Assembly (NCBI RefSeq): GCF_021800405.1
Contig: NZ_CP084550.1
Coordinates: 1-64,000 of the forward strand
Source of the DNA: Arthrobacter sp. FW306-07-I
Lineage (GTDB): Bacteria > Actinomycetota > Actinomycetes > Actinomycetales > Micrococcaceae
Direction of reading: 5' to 3'
DNA: 64,000 bases
The position numbers and the translations under genes were made by a program. The notes under the pieces were generated by a model that saw only the letters and a list, made by a program, of their open reading frames with translations, had not been told where the DNA came from and did not search any database. Of this stretch, positions 43,443-51,208 are shown piece by piece (positions within the stretch are counted from its first letter, which is position 1; each line of letters begins with the position of its first letter).

Positions 43443-44579
43443 TTACGACGACGGGACGCCCGGCCCCGAGGACCAGCGCAGGAGTGCCGCGACATGGACG
43501 CCCTCCGGCAGGACCGGTCCCGGGACGAGGAGAACGCGGGCGTCAGTCAACGCAGCGGCCCGAAGCAGCGCCGCCGGAGCGGGGACTTCGCCCAGGATTT
43601 CCGCACCCAGGGCCTCCTCCTTGGCGGTGGCGATCCACGGTTCCGCGTCCAGGGCCAGCATGGTGCGTTCAGACAGGGCGTCGTCATCCAGGATCAGGGT
43701 GTCCACCTGCGCCTGCTGCAGCGCGTGCACCACGGCTCCCACACCGTGGGCTGCTTCCGGGTTGGCCTGTCCCTCCTGGACCGCCAGCCTGTCCATCACG
43801 CTGCGCTGTTCTTCTGCCCATACCTCTGCAACGTGCTGGTTGACCCGATCCTCCAGGTTTGCGCTGTCCGCCCCGCCGGTGTGGGTGTGCGAATCCACCT
43901 CGGATACAAGCGCCTTGCTGGCCTCGGAGAGGTTGTCCTTCACCAGGCCGCGGGCCCGGATATCACCGGCGAGGACGATGAGCCGTGCACCGCTGGCACG
44001 GGCCACCCGGTCAATCTCACCCGCCACTTCATCCGCGTTGCGGCGCCAGATGTCTTCGGTGTGGTGCTGGAACCGCAGTTCCGACCAGCCTCCGCCGTGG
44101 AACTTGTGGATGTTCTCGGACTCGCCTTCCACTTCCTGGACGCTGCTGGGAGCCCCGGCGCCCGCCCGGTACAACCGGATCTCGCCGTGTTCCCGGCTGA
44201 CTTCCGCCACAACATACGGCAGTTCTTCCGGCCGGTGCTTGACCAGCGGCAGCAGGTCCGGGATGGACTCCATGGCCACCCGTTCGGGGAGGACGAGGTC
44301 TCCGGGAAGTACCTCGTTGATTTCGGCCTTCCCGCTGTGGACCAGGACGAATCTCGAGACGGGGGAGGGCAGCCCTGCTGCCGGCTGGAGTGCCTGCTCC
44401 ATTGCCTCAATGTCAGCTGCGGCTGCCCCCTGCGCCTCGAGCTGGGCCTGCGCGTTGCCCGGGCGGACATCGCCGGCTTCCAGTGAGTCCACCGTTCCGG
44501 TCCCGGCAGGCACGTAGGCGGTGCACCAAGGTCCGGGGCGGCGGTACAGGTCGGCGTATTTCTGCAGGCTGGTGGTCAC
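43443..44579 (-). CDS. Vms1/Rv2629-like baeRF-domain protein
   Basis: A 378-residue protein of the bacterial eRF1-like (baeRF2)/Vms1 group. It contains VAEVSREHGEIRLYRAG, the FHGGGWSELRFQHH motif, the helical segment VAGEIDRVARASGARLIVLAGD, and a C-terminal release-factor-like fold. Related proteins hydrolyse peptidyl-tRNA on stalled ribosomes or act in hibernation-type stress (Rv2629). GTG 44579 follows the strong GAGGAGGGGGAACA and overlaps the upstream gene's stop. Ribosome rescue is inferred; the catalytic Gln of Vms1 cannot be identified with certainty. Confidence 0.8.
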   Translation of the reverse strand: MTTSLQKYADLYRRPGPWCTAYVPAGTGTVDSLEAGDVRPGNAQAQLEAQGAAAADIEAMEQALQPAAGLPSPVSRFVLVHSGKAEINEVLPGDLVLPERVAMESIPDLLPLVKHRPEELPYVVAEVSREHGEIRLYRAGAGAPSSVQEVEGESENIHKFHGGGWSELRFQHHTEDIWRRNADEVAGEIDRVARASGARLIVLAGDIRARGLVKDNLSEASKALVSEVDSHTHTGGADSANLEDRVNQHVAEVWAEEQRSVMDRLAVQEGQANPEAAHGVGAVVHALQQAQVDTLILDDDALSERTMLALDAEPWIATAKEEALGAEILGEVPAPAALLRAAALTDARVLLVPGPVLPEGVHVAALLRWSSGPGVPSS

Positions 44580-44791
44580 TGTTCCCCCTCCTCGGTGGGA
44601 AGGGGATCCGGCGAGGCGACAGGATTCAACGCCTCCCGGACTTCCGCCGGGTCCGTGGCATCCGGAAAAGGCTCTGTTTCGCGCCATTCCTCGGCATGGG
44701 CGGGCTGGTTTCCCTGGACCACCCCCTGCGCTTCATGCTTCATCTGGTCGTCCAGATTCTGGCCGTGGGTGGTGTTGCCGCGTTCTGCCAT
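44576..44791 (-). CDS. Small acidic hypothetical protein upstream of the Vms1-like gene
   Basis: A 71-residue polar protein (MAERGNTTHGQNLDDQMKHE, then EEWRETEPFPDATDPAEVREAL), probably disordered and without a family I recognise. ATG 44791 has GAAGGAG upstream. Its stop overlaps the GTG of the baeRF gene by 4 bp. A MarR-type site lies about 20 bp upstream, so it appears to be the first gene of a stress-controlled operon. Confidence 0.75.
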   Translation of the reverse strand: MAERGNTTHGQNLDDQMKHEAQGVVQGNQPAHAEEWRETEPFPDATDPAEVREALNPVASPDPLPTEEGEQ

Positions 44792-44810
44792 GACGATCTC
44801 CTTCGCGAGC

Positions 44811-44834
44811 GATTTAGTATCACAGGCTTACTAG
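44811..44834 (-). promoter_or_regulatory. Predicted MarR-type site before the Vms1-like operon
   Basis: On the minus strand CTAGTAAGCCTGTGATACTA carries both half-sites TAGTAAGC and TACTAA of the 42.3-kb palindromes, with one extra base between them. Confidence 0.5.
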
Positions 44835-44896
44835 TTCGTCACTTCACCGTAGCACCAACGGGCAGGCGGCTAAAGGGGTTCGGTGGGGCTTCCTGC

Positions 44897-45241
44897 TCAG
44901 GCGTGGCAGGCGTCCTGCAATGCCCGGACGGAGTCTTCCGGCACCTGGTCCCCGGCCTCGGCGATCTTGCCCAGCGGCGTCGTGATTTCCGCCGGGACCC
45001 CTGCCGTCCGTGCTGCCGAGACCAAGCCGGCCAATGCCTGCCGGTCTGAAGGGCTGACCAGGCCGTCTTCCACTACGGCGCATATTTGCCGGTTGATTTC
45101 CTGGGCGGCACTGGAGGCGACCTTGGACGCGGCATCGCTGGCCGCGGTGCCCGCCGCTTCCCCGACAGCGCCGCAACCGGTCAGCAGCATCAATACGGTG
45201 GACAGGGCAGCGGCGCGGGTGGTGGCGGTACGAAAGGTCAT
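44897..45241 (-). CDS. Small putative lipoprotein
   Basis: A 114-residue protein with a signal peptide and lipobox LLTGC (Cys23). The mature part is Ala-rich with one predicted helical pair (QEINRQICAVVEDGLVSPSD to VRALQDACHA) and two cysteines (at about 53 and 112) that may form a disulfide. No family recognised. Monocistronic. Confidence 0.75.
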   Translation of the reverse strand: MTFRTATTRAAALSTVLMLLTGCGAVGEAAGTAASDAASKVASSAAQEINRQICAVVEDGLVSPSDRQALAGLVSAARTAGVPAEITTPLGKIAEAGDQVPEDSVRALQDACHA

Positions 45242-45304
45242 GGCTCCAGCGTACCGGCGGACGTCTCCGCTCCGGCCGGCCGAAGCTTCCGGGAGCGGCT
45301 GCGG

Positions 45305-46555
45305 CTAGCGGTGGGCCGGGACACCCAGAATGCTGTCCAGCAGCCCGTTCCGGAACTTGCCCTCAGGATCGTGACCTGCGGCGAAGGAACGGAAGTCGGC
45401 GAAGCGCGGGTACAGCTTTTCCCAGTCGTGCCCGCCGGGGGTGAACAGCTTGCCCCAGTGCGGGCGGGCGCCAAAGGGGCGCAGGGCCTCCTCCAGGACC
45501 GGAAGGAATGCCTCAACCTCCGGCTGCATCGGCTTCCAGGTGAAGTGCAGCGCCACGCTCTGCTGACGGTAGAACGGGCTGAGCCAGAACTCGTCGGCGG
45601 CCCCGGTGCGCACTTCCGAGACGAAAAGCAGGGGTGAAAGCTGTCCGGCCATCCCGCGGACTGCCTGGAGGGCAGCGGGGGCGTGCTCCAGGGGAAGAAT
45701 GAACTCGCTTTGGAGTTCATCGCCGTTGCTGGGAGTGAATTCGTGCCGGAAGTGCGGCAGCCGGTCCAGCCACAATCCCGGTTCGTCCAGCTGTGCCGTG
45801 CAGTTTTCCGCGGACATGTCCGGCAGGGGGTGCCGCGGACGCAGGGCGGCGGTTGCCCCGAACAGGCTGGGAAGCGCGGGCTCCTCATCAAGGGCTTTGA
45901 GCCAGACCTGGTTGACGGTGTTACCGGCGTAGTCGGTAAAAAGGCTCACGCTGTAGGCCGCAGAGACGATGGCTTTGAAGTCGGCAAGGGCGTTGTCCCA
46001 GGGCAGGTCCTCAAGGACGCGCTGCCGCATCCGGAAACTCGGGCGCACCGCAAGGTCCAGGCCGGTGACAATGCCCAGGGCCCCGATGCCCACGACGCTG
46101 GCCAGGAACTCGTCCCCGTCCGCCTTGGTCAGCGTGACCTGCTCGCCGGAGGCGCGGACCAGGTCGATGGATTCCACGGCACCGGCAAGCGAAGGGTTGT
46201 TGACCCCGGAGCCGTGCGTTCCGGTCTGCACGGCGCCTGCCACCGAGATGTGCGGCAACGAGGCGAGGTTATGGATGGCAACGCCGTATTTCTCGAGGGT
46301 CCGGCAGAGTGCCCCGTAACTCACTCCGCCGCTGACGCGCACCGTGCCACGGGCGGAATCCATTTCGACCTGCTGGGGAAGGGCATCGAGGAGCACGTGG
46401 ACGCCGCCCGTGTCGCCCACCCGGTTAAACGAGTGCCGGGACCCCAGGGCCTTGACGCGCGGCGAATCAACCACGATGGAGGCCAGCTCCGCTACAGATT
46501 CCGGCCGCCGGACATCCGCGGAGGAGTATTCGAGGTTTCCTGCCCAGTTCTTCAT
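45305..46555 (-). CDS. FAD-binding alditol/xylitol oxidase
   Basis: A VAO-family flavoprotein of 416 residues. The covalent-FAD site is His41 in KALGSRHSFN, matching His46 of Streptomyces alditol oxidase. It has the FAD fold GTHGSGVNNPS, the C-terminal substrate domain, and RPHWGKLF, typical of D-arabinono-1,4-lactone and alditol oxidases. Such enzymes oxidise alditols with release of H2O2. ATG 46555 is the best start; its ribosome binding site is weak. A LacI-type operator lies about 40 bp upstream. There is no LacI gene or sugar transporter beside it. Confidence 0.87.
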   Translation of the reverse strand: MKNWAGNLEYSSADVRRPESVAELASIVVDSPRVKALGSRHSFNRVGDTGGVHVLLDALPQQVEMDSARGTVRVSGGVSYGALCRTLEKYGVAIHNLASLPHISVAGAVQTGTHGSGVNNPSLAGAVESIDLVRASGEQVTLTKADGDEFLASVVGIGALGIVTGLDLAVRPSFRMRQRVLEDLPWDNALADFKAIVSAAYSVSLFTDYAGNTVNQVWLKALDEEPALPSLFGATAALRPRHPLPDMSAENCTAQLDEPGLWLDRLPHFRHEFTPSNGDELQSEFILPLEHAPAALQAVRGMAGQLSPLLFVSEVRTGAADEFWLSPFYRQQSVALHFTWKPMQPEVEAFLPVLEEALRPFGARPHWGKLFTPGGHDWEKLYPRFADFRSFAAGHDPEGKFRNGLLDSILGVPAHR

Positions 46556-46590
46556 CAAGTGGCTTTCGGTTGGCGTCGGTTTCCTCCCAC

Positions 46591-46604
46591 TGTCAGCGCT
46601 AACA
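46591..46604. promoter_or_regulatory. LacI-type operator before the alditol oxidase gene
   Basis: TGTCAGCGCTAACA is a near-perfect 14-bp palindrome around GCGC (arms TGTTAGC/GCTAACA apart from one pair), the usual form of LacI-family operators in actinobacteria. The cognate regulator is not in the window. Confidence 0.6.
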
Positions 46605-46696
46605 ATCGGGACTGTCAAGGCGCTTCCGCTGGGTGGGCCGAACCCGGCGGGCTGGAGGCCGGGCGTGGCGGTGATGGAATCCAATGTGCGGGCACC

Positions 46697-47503
46697 TCAA
46701 GCCCTGGGGGCAGCCGTGGACAGGTTGCCGCGGGCTGCGGTGATTTGTGCCTGGGTGAGGAAGAGGGAATGACTGAGGTCGGCGTCGTCGAGCCTTGCAT
46801 CGCGCAGGTCTGCGCCCAGGAAGTCCACCGCCGTCAGGTCTGCACCGCGGAGGTCGGCACCGATCAGGTATGAGCCGCGAAGATCGGCGCCGCACAGGGC
46901 CGACCCGCTCAGGTTTGCTCCTGCCAGGTCCGCGCCCGGTGCCAGGCCGTGGCGTTGCGGCCCATCGGAGAAATACCCCGCGCGGACCTCCTCGCTGACC
47001 CAGCGCAATGCTTCACCCACCTGCAGATGGAGGCTCCCGACGTCGGCAGTAAAGACCTTCCCCAGGTTGCCTTCAGCCACCTCCCGGACTTTCACCTGGA
47101 GAAGGCGGACCTCGTCGGCGGCGTCCGGGCTGTACGCAACCGCCTCCGCCTGCGCCAGGTGCCACAGCATTTCATGCAGCTGGCGCATGACCCTGAACGC
47201 GGCGAACATGTCCGGCGCCGAACCCGGGTTGTCCCGCCAGCTGGTGCCGTGGAACAGCCGCTGGCTGACGGCCTGCCCGGCGCCAAAGCAGTCGAACACC
47301 GTGCAGCCGGCAAAACCGCGCGGCCTGAGCCTGTCATGGATGGTGCAGGAAAAGTCCGCGGCCAGGTTGGGGCACGGGCGGGCCGGCGGCTTATCGATAG
47401 CGAAGTCCGCCGAGCGGGTGAAGCCGAACGCGGTGCAGCACAGGGCAAAGCATTGCGAGCAGTCAGGCCGCAGGGCAGCCGGGGTGGCAAGGGGCGGTGC
47501 CAT
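46697..47503 (-). CDS. Pentapeptide-repeat protein with N-terminal cysteine cluster
   Basis: A 268-residue protein in two parts. The N-terminal 75 residues hold eight cysteines (C15, C18, C22, C23, C44, C53, C67, C72) in a YkgJ-like metal-site pattern (CSQCFALCC, FSCTIHDRL, GCTVFDCFGAGQ). A helical linker follows, then about ten pentapeptide repeats of A(D/N)LxG form (GADLAGANLSG to DADLSHSLFL), predicted to fold as a quadrilateral beta-helix. Pentapeptide proteins of this type may mimic DNA or protect gyrase, but no function follows from sequence. Confidence 0.85.
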   Translation of the reverse strand: MAPPLATPAALRPDCSQCFALCCTAFGFTRSADFAIDKPPARPCPNLAADFSCTIHDRLRPRGFAGCTVFDCFGAGQAVSQRLFHGTSWRDNPGSAPDMFAAFRVMRQLHEMLWHLAQAEAVAYSPDAADEVRLLQVKVREVAEGNLGKVFTADVGSLHLQVGEALRWVSEEVRAGYFSDGPQRHGLAPGADLAGANLSGSALCGADLRGSYLIGADLRGADLTAVDFLGADLRDARLDDADLSHSLFLTQAQITAARGNLSTAAPRA

Positions 47504-47533
47504 GCCTCCAGACTACCCATGCGGCTTGCTGGG

Positions 47534-49306
47534 TCAGGGGCTTTCTACAGCTCCTCGCGGCATAGTGCGGGGCGGTGGTACACGGCGTCGGCCTGTGGCT
47601 TCGAACGCCGCTGCCAACCGGAGCAGCGCGTTGTCGTCGTAGGCCTTGCCCGCGATGGTGAGTCCCACCGGCATCGCGATGTCCGCGGCGAGGCCCATGG
47701 GAACGGTCACCGTGGGAATCCCCAGGTGCCGCGGGACCAGGTTCCCGTTGGCCACCCACACGCCGTTGCGCCAGGCGATGTCCGCCGAGCGTTCGTTGGT
47801 GTCGGCGTCTGCCGGGGCGACATCGGCGGCCGCCGGGAACAGGACGGCGTCCAGTCCCAGCTGGTCCATCCACTGCTCCAGGTCCACCCGGCGGGTTTCC
47901 TCGAGTCCCGCCAGGCCTTCGGGCAGCTGCGGGATGTCAGTGAGGGCAGGGACGCCGTGCTCCCGGATCCAGGCAGGATAGTCCGCGATGTCGTCATCGA
48001 ACCCGTCATAGCGGTCCGGCAGAGCGCCCTGGGGAGCGGGGAAGATCATTGAACCGTCGACGTCGGCAAGCGTGCTTAGCTGGGGGTCGCCGTTGGCGGC
48101 CAGGAAGTCATTCCAGGCCCAAGCGGAGAGGTCGACGATTTCACGTCGGAGATACTCGGGGGACACCAGGCCACGGGTGGCGATGGTGGGCGCGCCGGGC
48201 CGATCGCCTTCGTAGTTGGACACCACCGGGAAGTCCACCTCCACCACCTCGGCGCCGGCGGCTTCCAGGTCGCGGCGGGCCGCAGCCCACAGGTCCAGGA
48301 TGGACGCGCGCGTCTCGATCCGTTGGCCGGTGGGGCCGCCAATGCCCGGGGCCTGCGCCGTTCCGGCCTCTGGGTCGGCGTTGATGTACATCCGGGGGAC
48401 ACCCAGACGTTTGCCCGCAAGGACGGCTGCGGCGGCGGTTGCGTCCGGGACAGCCAGCTCAAGGTACGACGGCGGGCGGACGGCGGATGCCTTGGGCACC
48501 TGGATCCAGGGCTGGGTGCGCCAGAAGTCACCGCGCGTTTGGGTGTCGTCCGCCACCACGGCGTCCAGGACTTCCAGCAGGTCCGCCACGGTCCGGGTGT
48601 GCGGAACCACCACGTCCATGGTGGGGACCAGCGGCCAGTTGCCTCGGACGGAGATGACGCCGCGCGACGGCGTGTAGGCGCAGAGGGCATTGTTCGACGC
48701 CGGCGCGCGCCCCGAGGACCAGGTTTCCTCCGCCAGGCCAAAGGCAGCGAAGCTGGCCGCGGTGGCGGTTCCTGACCCGTTGGACGATCCCGAGGCGAAC
48801 GCCGCCGTGAGGAAGCGGGCGTTGTAGGGACTTTCCGCCCGTCCATATACTCCGCGTTGCATACCTCCGTTGGCCATGGGCGGCATGTTGGTCAGTCCTA
48901 TCAGGACTGCCCCGCCGGCCTTTAGGCGCTCGATGGTAAATGCGTCCTGCTGCGCCCCCAGGTCCTTGAAGGCCGGCGACCCCGCAGCCACGGTAAGGCC
49001 TTTAACCTGGTAGCTGTCCTTTGCCGTGTAGGGGATGCCGTCGAGCGGGCCAAGTGTGAACCCGGCAGCGCGGCGACGGTCGGACGCCTGCGCCTCGGCA
49101 ATGGCGTAAGGGTTCATGACGACCAGTGCATTCAGGCATATGCCCGTTGAGTCATACTTCTCGATTCGCTCAAGATACAGACGGACCAGTTCCTCGCTGG
49201 TCACGTCACCGCCCTCCAGGGCAGCCCGGAGTTGGCTAATACTGGCTTCCACCACGTCGAACGTTTCCGCTGCCACCGGCTGCCGCATGTGCTCTGCCAG
49301 TTTCAT
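47534..49306 (-). CDS. Amidase-signature-family amidohydrolase, next to agmatine deiminase
   Basis: A 590-residue amidase-signature enzyme. The catalytic lysine is Lys96 (GIPYTAKDSY), the cis-Ser region is GSSNGSG, and the nucleophile region is altered from the usual TGGSIR to TWSSGRAPAS. The start overlaps the aguA stop by 4 bp, so it is coupled to agmatine deiminase. The position suggests hydrolysis of N-carbamoylputrescine to putrescine, but this role normally belongs to nitrilase-type AguB, so it is an inference. Other ureido- or amide substrates are possible. Confidence 0.8.
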   Translation of the reverse strand: MKLAEHMRQPVAAETFDVVEASISQLRAALEGGDVTSEELVRLYLERIEKYDSTGICLNALVVMNPYAIAEAQASDRRRAAGFTLGPLDGIPYTAKDSYQVKGLTVAAGSPAFKDLGAQQDAFTIERLKAGGAVLIGLTNMPPMANGGMQRGVYGRAESPYNARFLTAAFASGSSNGSGTATAASFAAFGLAEETWSSGRAPASNNALCAYTPSRGVISVRGNWPLVPTMDVVVPHTRTVADLLEVLDAVVADDTQTRGDFWRTQPWIQVPKASAVRPPSYLELAVPDATAAAAVLAGKRLGVPRMYINADPEAGTAQAPGIGGPTGQRIETRASILDLWAAARRDLEAAGAEVVEVDFPVVSNYEGDRPGAPTIATRGLVSPEYLRREIVDLSAWAWNDFLAANGDPQLSTLADVDGSMIFPAPQGALPDRYDGFDDDIADYPAWIREHGVPALTDIPQLPEGLAGLEETRRVDLEQWMDQLGLDAVLFPAAADVAPADADTNERSADIAWRNGVWVANGNLVPRHLGIPTVTVPMGLAADIAMPVGLTIAGKAYDDNALLRLAAAFEATGRRRVPPPRTMPRGAVESP

Positions 49307-50406
49307 GCCGCATCGCCTTCCCGCGGGGCTGGCTGCTGCTGGGTAATGCAGTGGATGCCGCCGCCGAAGGCAAAGATGTCCCGGGCGTCCACCAGTTCCA
49401 CGTTGCGCTCGGGATAGGCCCGTTCCAGGATGCCTGCCGCAATGGCGTCGTTCGGATCGCCAAAGCTGCAGAGCACCACCACGTTGTTGGCCACGTAATG
49501 GTTGATGTAGGACCAGTCCACCCAGCCCTCCTCATCCTTGAGCGTGGTGGGTGCGGGGACGTCGATGATGCGCAGCGGCCGGCCCTGGGCGTCCAGTTGT
49601 CCGGCGAGGACCGTCTTCAGTTGGAGGTAGACCGCGTGGTCCGGGTGCGCGGGGTCGTCCTGGCGGTGCAGCAGGATGGTGCGCGGCCCGGCAAAAGCGG
49701 CCACGATGTCTACGTGGCCGCGGGTTCCGAATTCGTCGTAGTCCCGGGTGAGCCCGCGCGGCAGCCAGATGGCCTTGGTGGTGCCCAGGGCCGCGTGGAC
49801 TTCTGCCTCGACAGATTCCTTGGTGGCGCCGGGGTTGCGTCCGGGGTCAAGCTGGACTGTTTCGGTCAGCAGCACGGTTCCTGCACCGTCCACGTGGAAG
49901 CCGCCGCCCTCATTCACCAGGGCGGACGCCCGGACGGGCACGTCTGCGCTTGCCGCGACCGTCCGGGCCACCTCCTGGTCCTTGCCCCAGGCGGCCCAGT
50001 CCTGGGCGCCCCAGCCGTTGAAGGTCCAGTCGACCGCGGCCAGCGACCCGTCGGCCGCGTGGACGAACGTGGGGCCGCTGTCCCGCAGCCAGGCGTCGTC
50101 GATCGGCACCTCCAGCACGTCGATGCCACTGCCAAGCCATTCCCTGGCGGCGGTGGCGTCCCGGGGATCGGCGATGACGGTGACGGGTTCGTAGCGGGCG
50201 ATGGTGCGCGCCACCCTGGTCCACGCGGCCCGCGCCTGGTCAAGGGTGGAGCTTCCCAGCGGGCCGAAGGTGTCGTTGGGCGGCGGGAAGGCCATCCAGG
50301 TGCGCTGGTGCGGTTCCCACTCTGCGGGCATGTGGGTTGCGGTGCCGATTACCGCGTGGCCAGGGGCGGCGTTGCCCGTGACGGTGGTCGAATAAATGAA
50401 TGCCAT
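49303..50406 (-). CDS. aguA: Agmatine deiminase
   Basis: AguA hydrolyses agmatine to N-carbamoylputrescine and ammonia. The 367-residue protein has the guanidino-modifying fold with MPAEWEPHQRTWMAFPPPND near the N-terminus, NEGGGFHVDG, TRGHVDIVAAF and the catalytic Cys353 in GGGIHCITQQ. The ATG at 50406 is inside the second TetR operator and just after a good minus-strand -10/-35, so the transcript may be leaderless. Met26, where the family N-terminus begins, is a conservative alternative but has no ribosome binding site. Confidence 0.93.
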   Translation of the reverse strand: MAFIYSTTVTGNAAPGHAVIGTATHMPAEWEPHQRTWMAFPPPNDTFGPLGSSTLDQARAAWTRVARTIARYEPVTVIADPRDATAAREWLGSGIDVLEVPIDDAWLRDSGPTFVHAADGSLAAVDWTFNGWGAQDWAAWGKDQEVARTVAASADVPVRASALVNEGGGFHVDGAGTVLLTETVQLDPGRNPGATKESVEAEVHAALGTTKAIWLPRGLTRDYDEFGTRGHVDIVAAFAGPRTILLHRQDDPAHPDHAVYLQLKTVLAGQLDAQGRPLRIIDVPAPTTLKDEEGWVDWSYINHYVANNVVVLCSFGDPNDAIAAGILERAYPERNVELVDARDIFAFGGGIHCITQQQPAPREGDAA

Positions 50407-50415
50407 TCATTTATT
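50391..50415. promoter_or_regulatory. TetR operator 2 (aguA promoter)
   Basis: A perfect 25-bp inverted repeat with 12-bp arms AATAAATGAATG and CATTCATTTATT around one central base. It spans the -10 and the first aguA codon. The central 21 bp match operator 1 at 35019-35039 apart from the centre. Confidence 0.85.
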
Positions 50416-50441
50416 ATGGGGACGGCTAAGGCCGCACGCAA
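50413..50441 (-). promoter_or_regulatory. aguA promoter
   Basis: On the minus strand TTGCGT (50436-50441) and CATAAT (50413-50418) are separated by exactly 17 bp. The expected start point falls at about 50406, the first base of the aguA ATG, which fits leaderless transcription repressed by the overlapping TetR operator. Confidence 0.6.
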
Positions 50442-50448
50442 GAGTGTT

Positions 50449-51165
50449 TCAGGCTTCATCCGCCTCCGTTCCGTCCACAGCCGCCAGGATGGCCTTGGCC
50501 AGTTGGCCAGGTTTGGTGAACTGCGGCCAGTGCCCGGTGGGCAGGTCGATGTACTCCACGTCCCGGATCCTGGCCAGCTCTGCAACGAAAGGATTGCCGG
50601 CGGCGACCCATTCCTGGAGCATGGCGGACGGGAACTCGCAGGTGATCACGGTGACGGGCACGTTGTAACGCCGCTCATCGTGCAGCTGTTGCCTGCCGCG
50701 GGCCACGCCGCGGGGCTCCGGTACTGCCCGCGCCCGGAGTGCCTGCCGCAGCCCGTCGTCGAGGTCCACCAGGTCGGCGTCGTCAAAATCCTCCCAGGGA
50801 GGCAAGGGCACATCGTCCCCGACAACCCGCAACTCGTCATTGATCACGCCGCCTTCGCCCAGGGGGCCGCTGTCCACGTAGATGGCGCGCTCCACCTTGT
50901 CCGGCCTGGCGTCCACGGCTCCATGGATGATGGCTCCGCCGCCGGAATGCCCCACCAGGACCACCTTGCCGGGCAGGCCGTCCATCACCTCCACCACCGC
51001 ATCGATGTGGTCCTGCAGGTTGATGCCCGCGCGGCTGGCGTCCGCCGACTCCTTGCCGGGAAGGGTGAGGGGGTGGGGGTGGTGCCCTGCCGCTTCCAGG
51101 GCCGGTGCCACTCCCTCCCACGATGAGGCGTCCAACCAAAAACCGGGTACCAGGATGATGTCCAT
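50449..51165 (-). CDS. Alpha/beta-hydrolase
   Basis: A 238-residue alpha/beta-hydrolase beginning MDIILVPGFWLDASSWEGVA. The nucleophile elbow is GHSGGG and the C-terminal histidine segment is LPTGHWPQFTKP. The family resembles small actinobacterial esterases (methylesterase/HNL-like). It precedes aguA by 42 bp on the same strand, but aguA has its own promoter, so the two may be separate units. The substrate is unknown. Confidence 0.85.
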   Translation of the reverse strand: MDIILVPGFWLDASSWEGVAPALEAAGHHPHPLTLPGKESADASRAGINLQDHIDAVVEVMDGLPGKVVLVGHSGGGAIIHGAVDARPDKVERAIYVDSGPLGEGGVINDELRVVGDDVPLPPWEDFDDADLVDLDDGLRQALRARAVPEPRGVARGRQQLHDERRYNVPVTVITCEFPSAMLQEWVAAGNPFVAELARIRDVEYIDLPTGHWPQFTKPGQLAKAILAAVDGTEADEA

Positions 51166-51208
51166 GACCGAACCCTACTCCCCACCCCCGACACGGAATA
51201 CGGCATTC

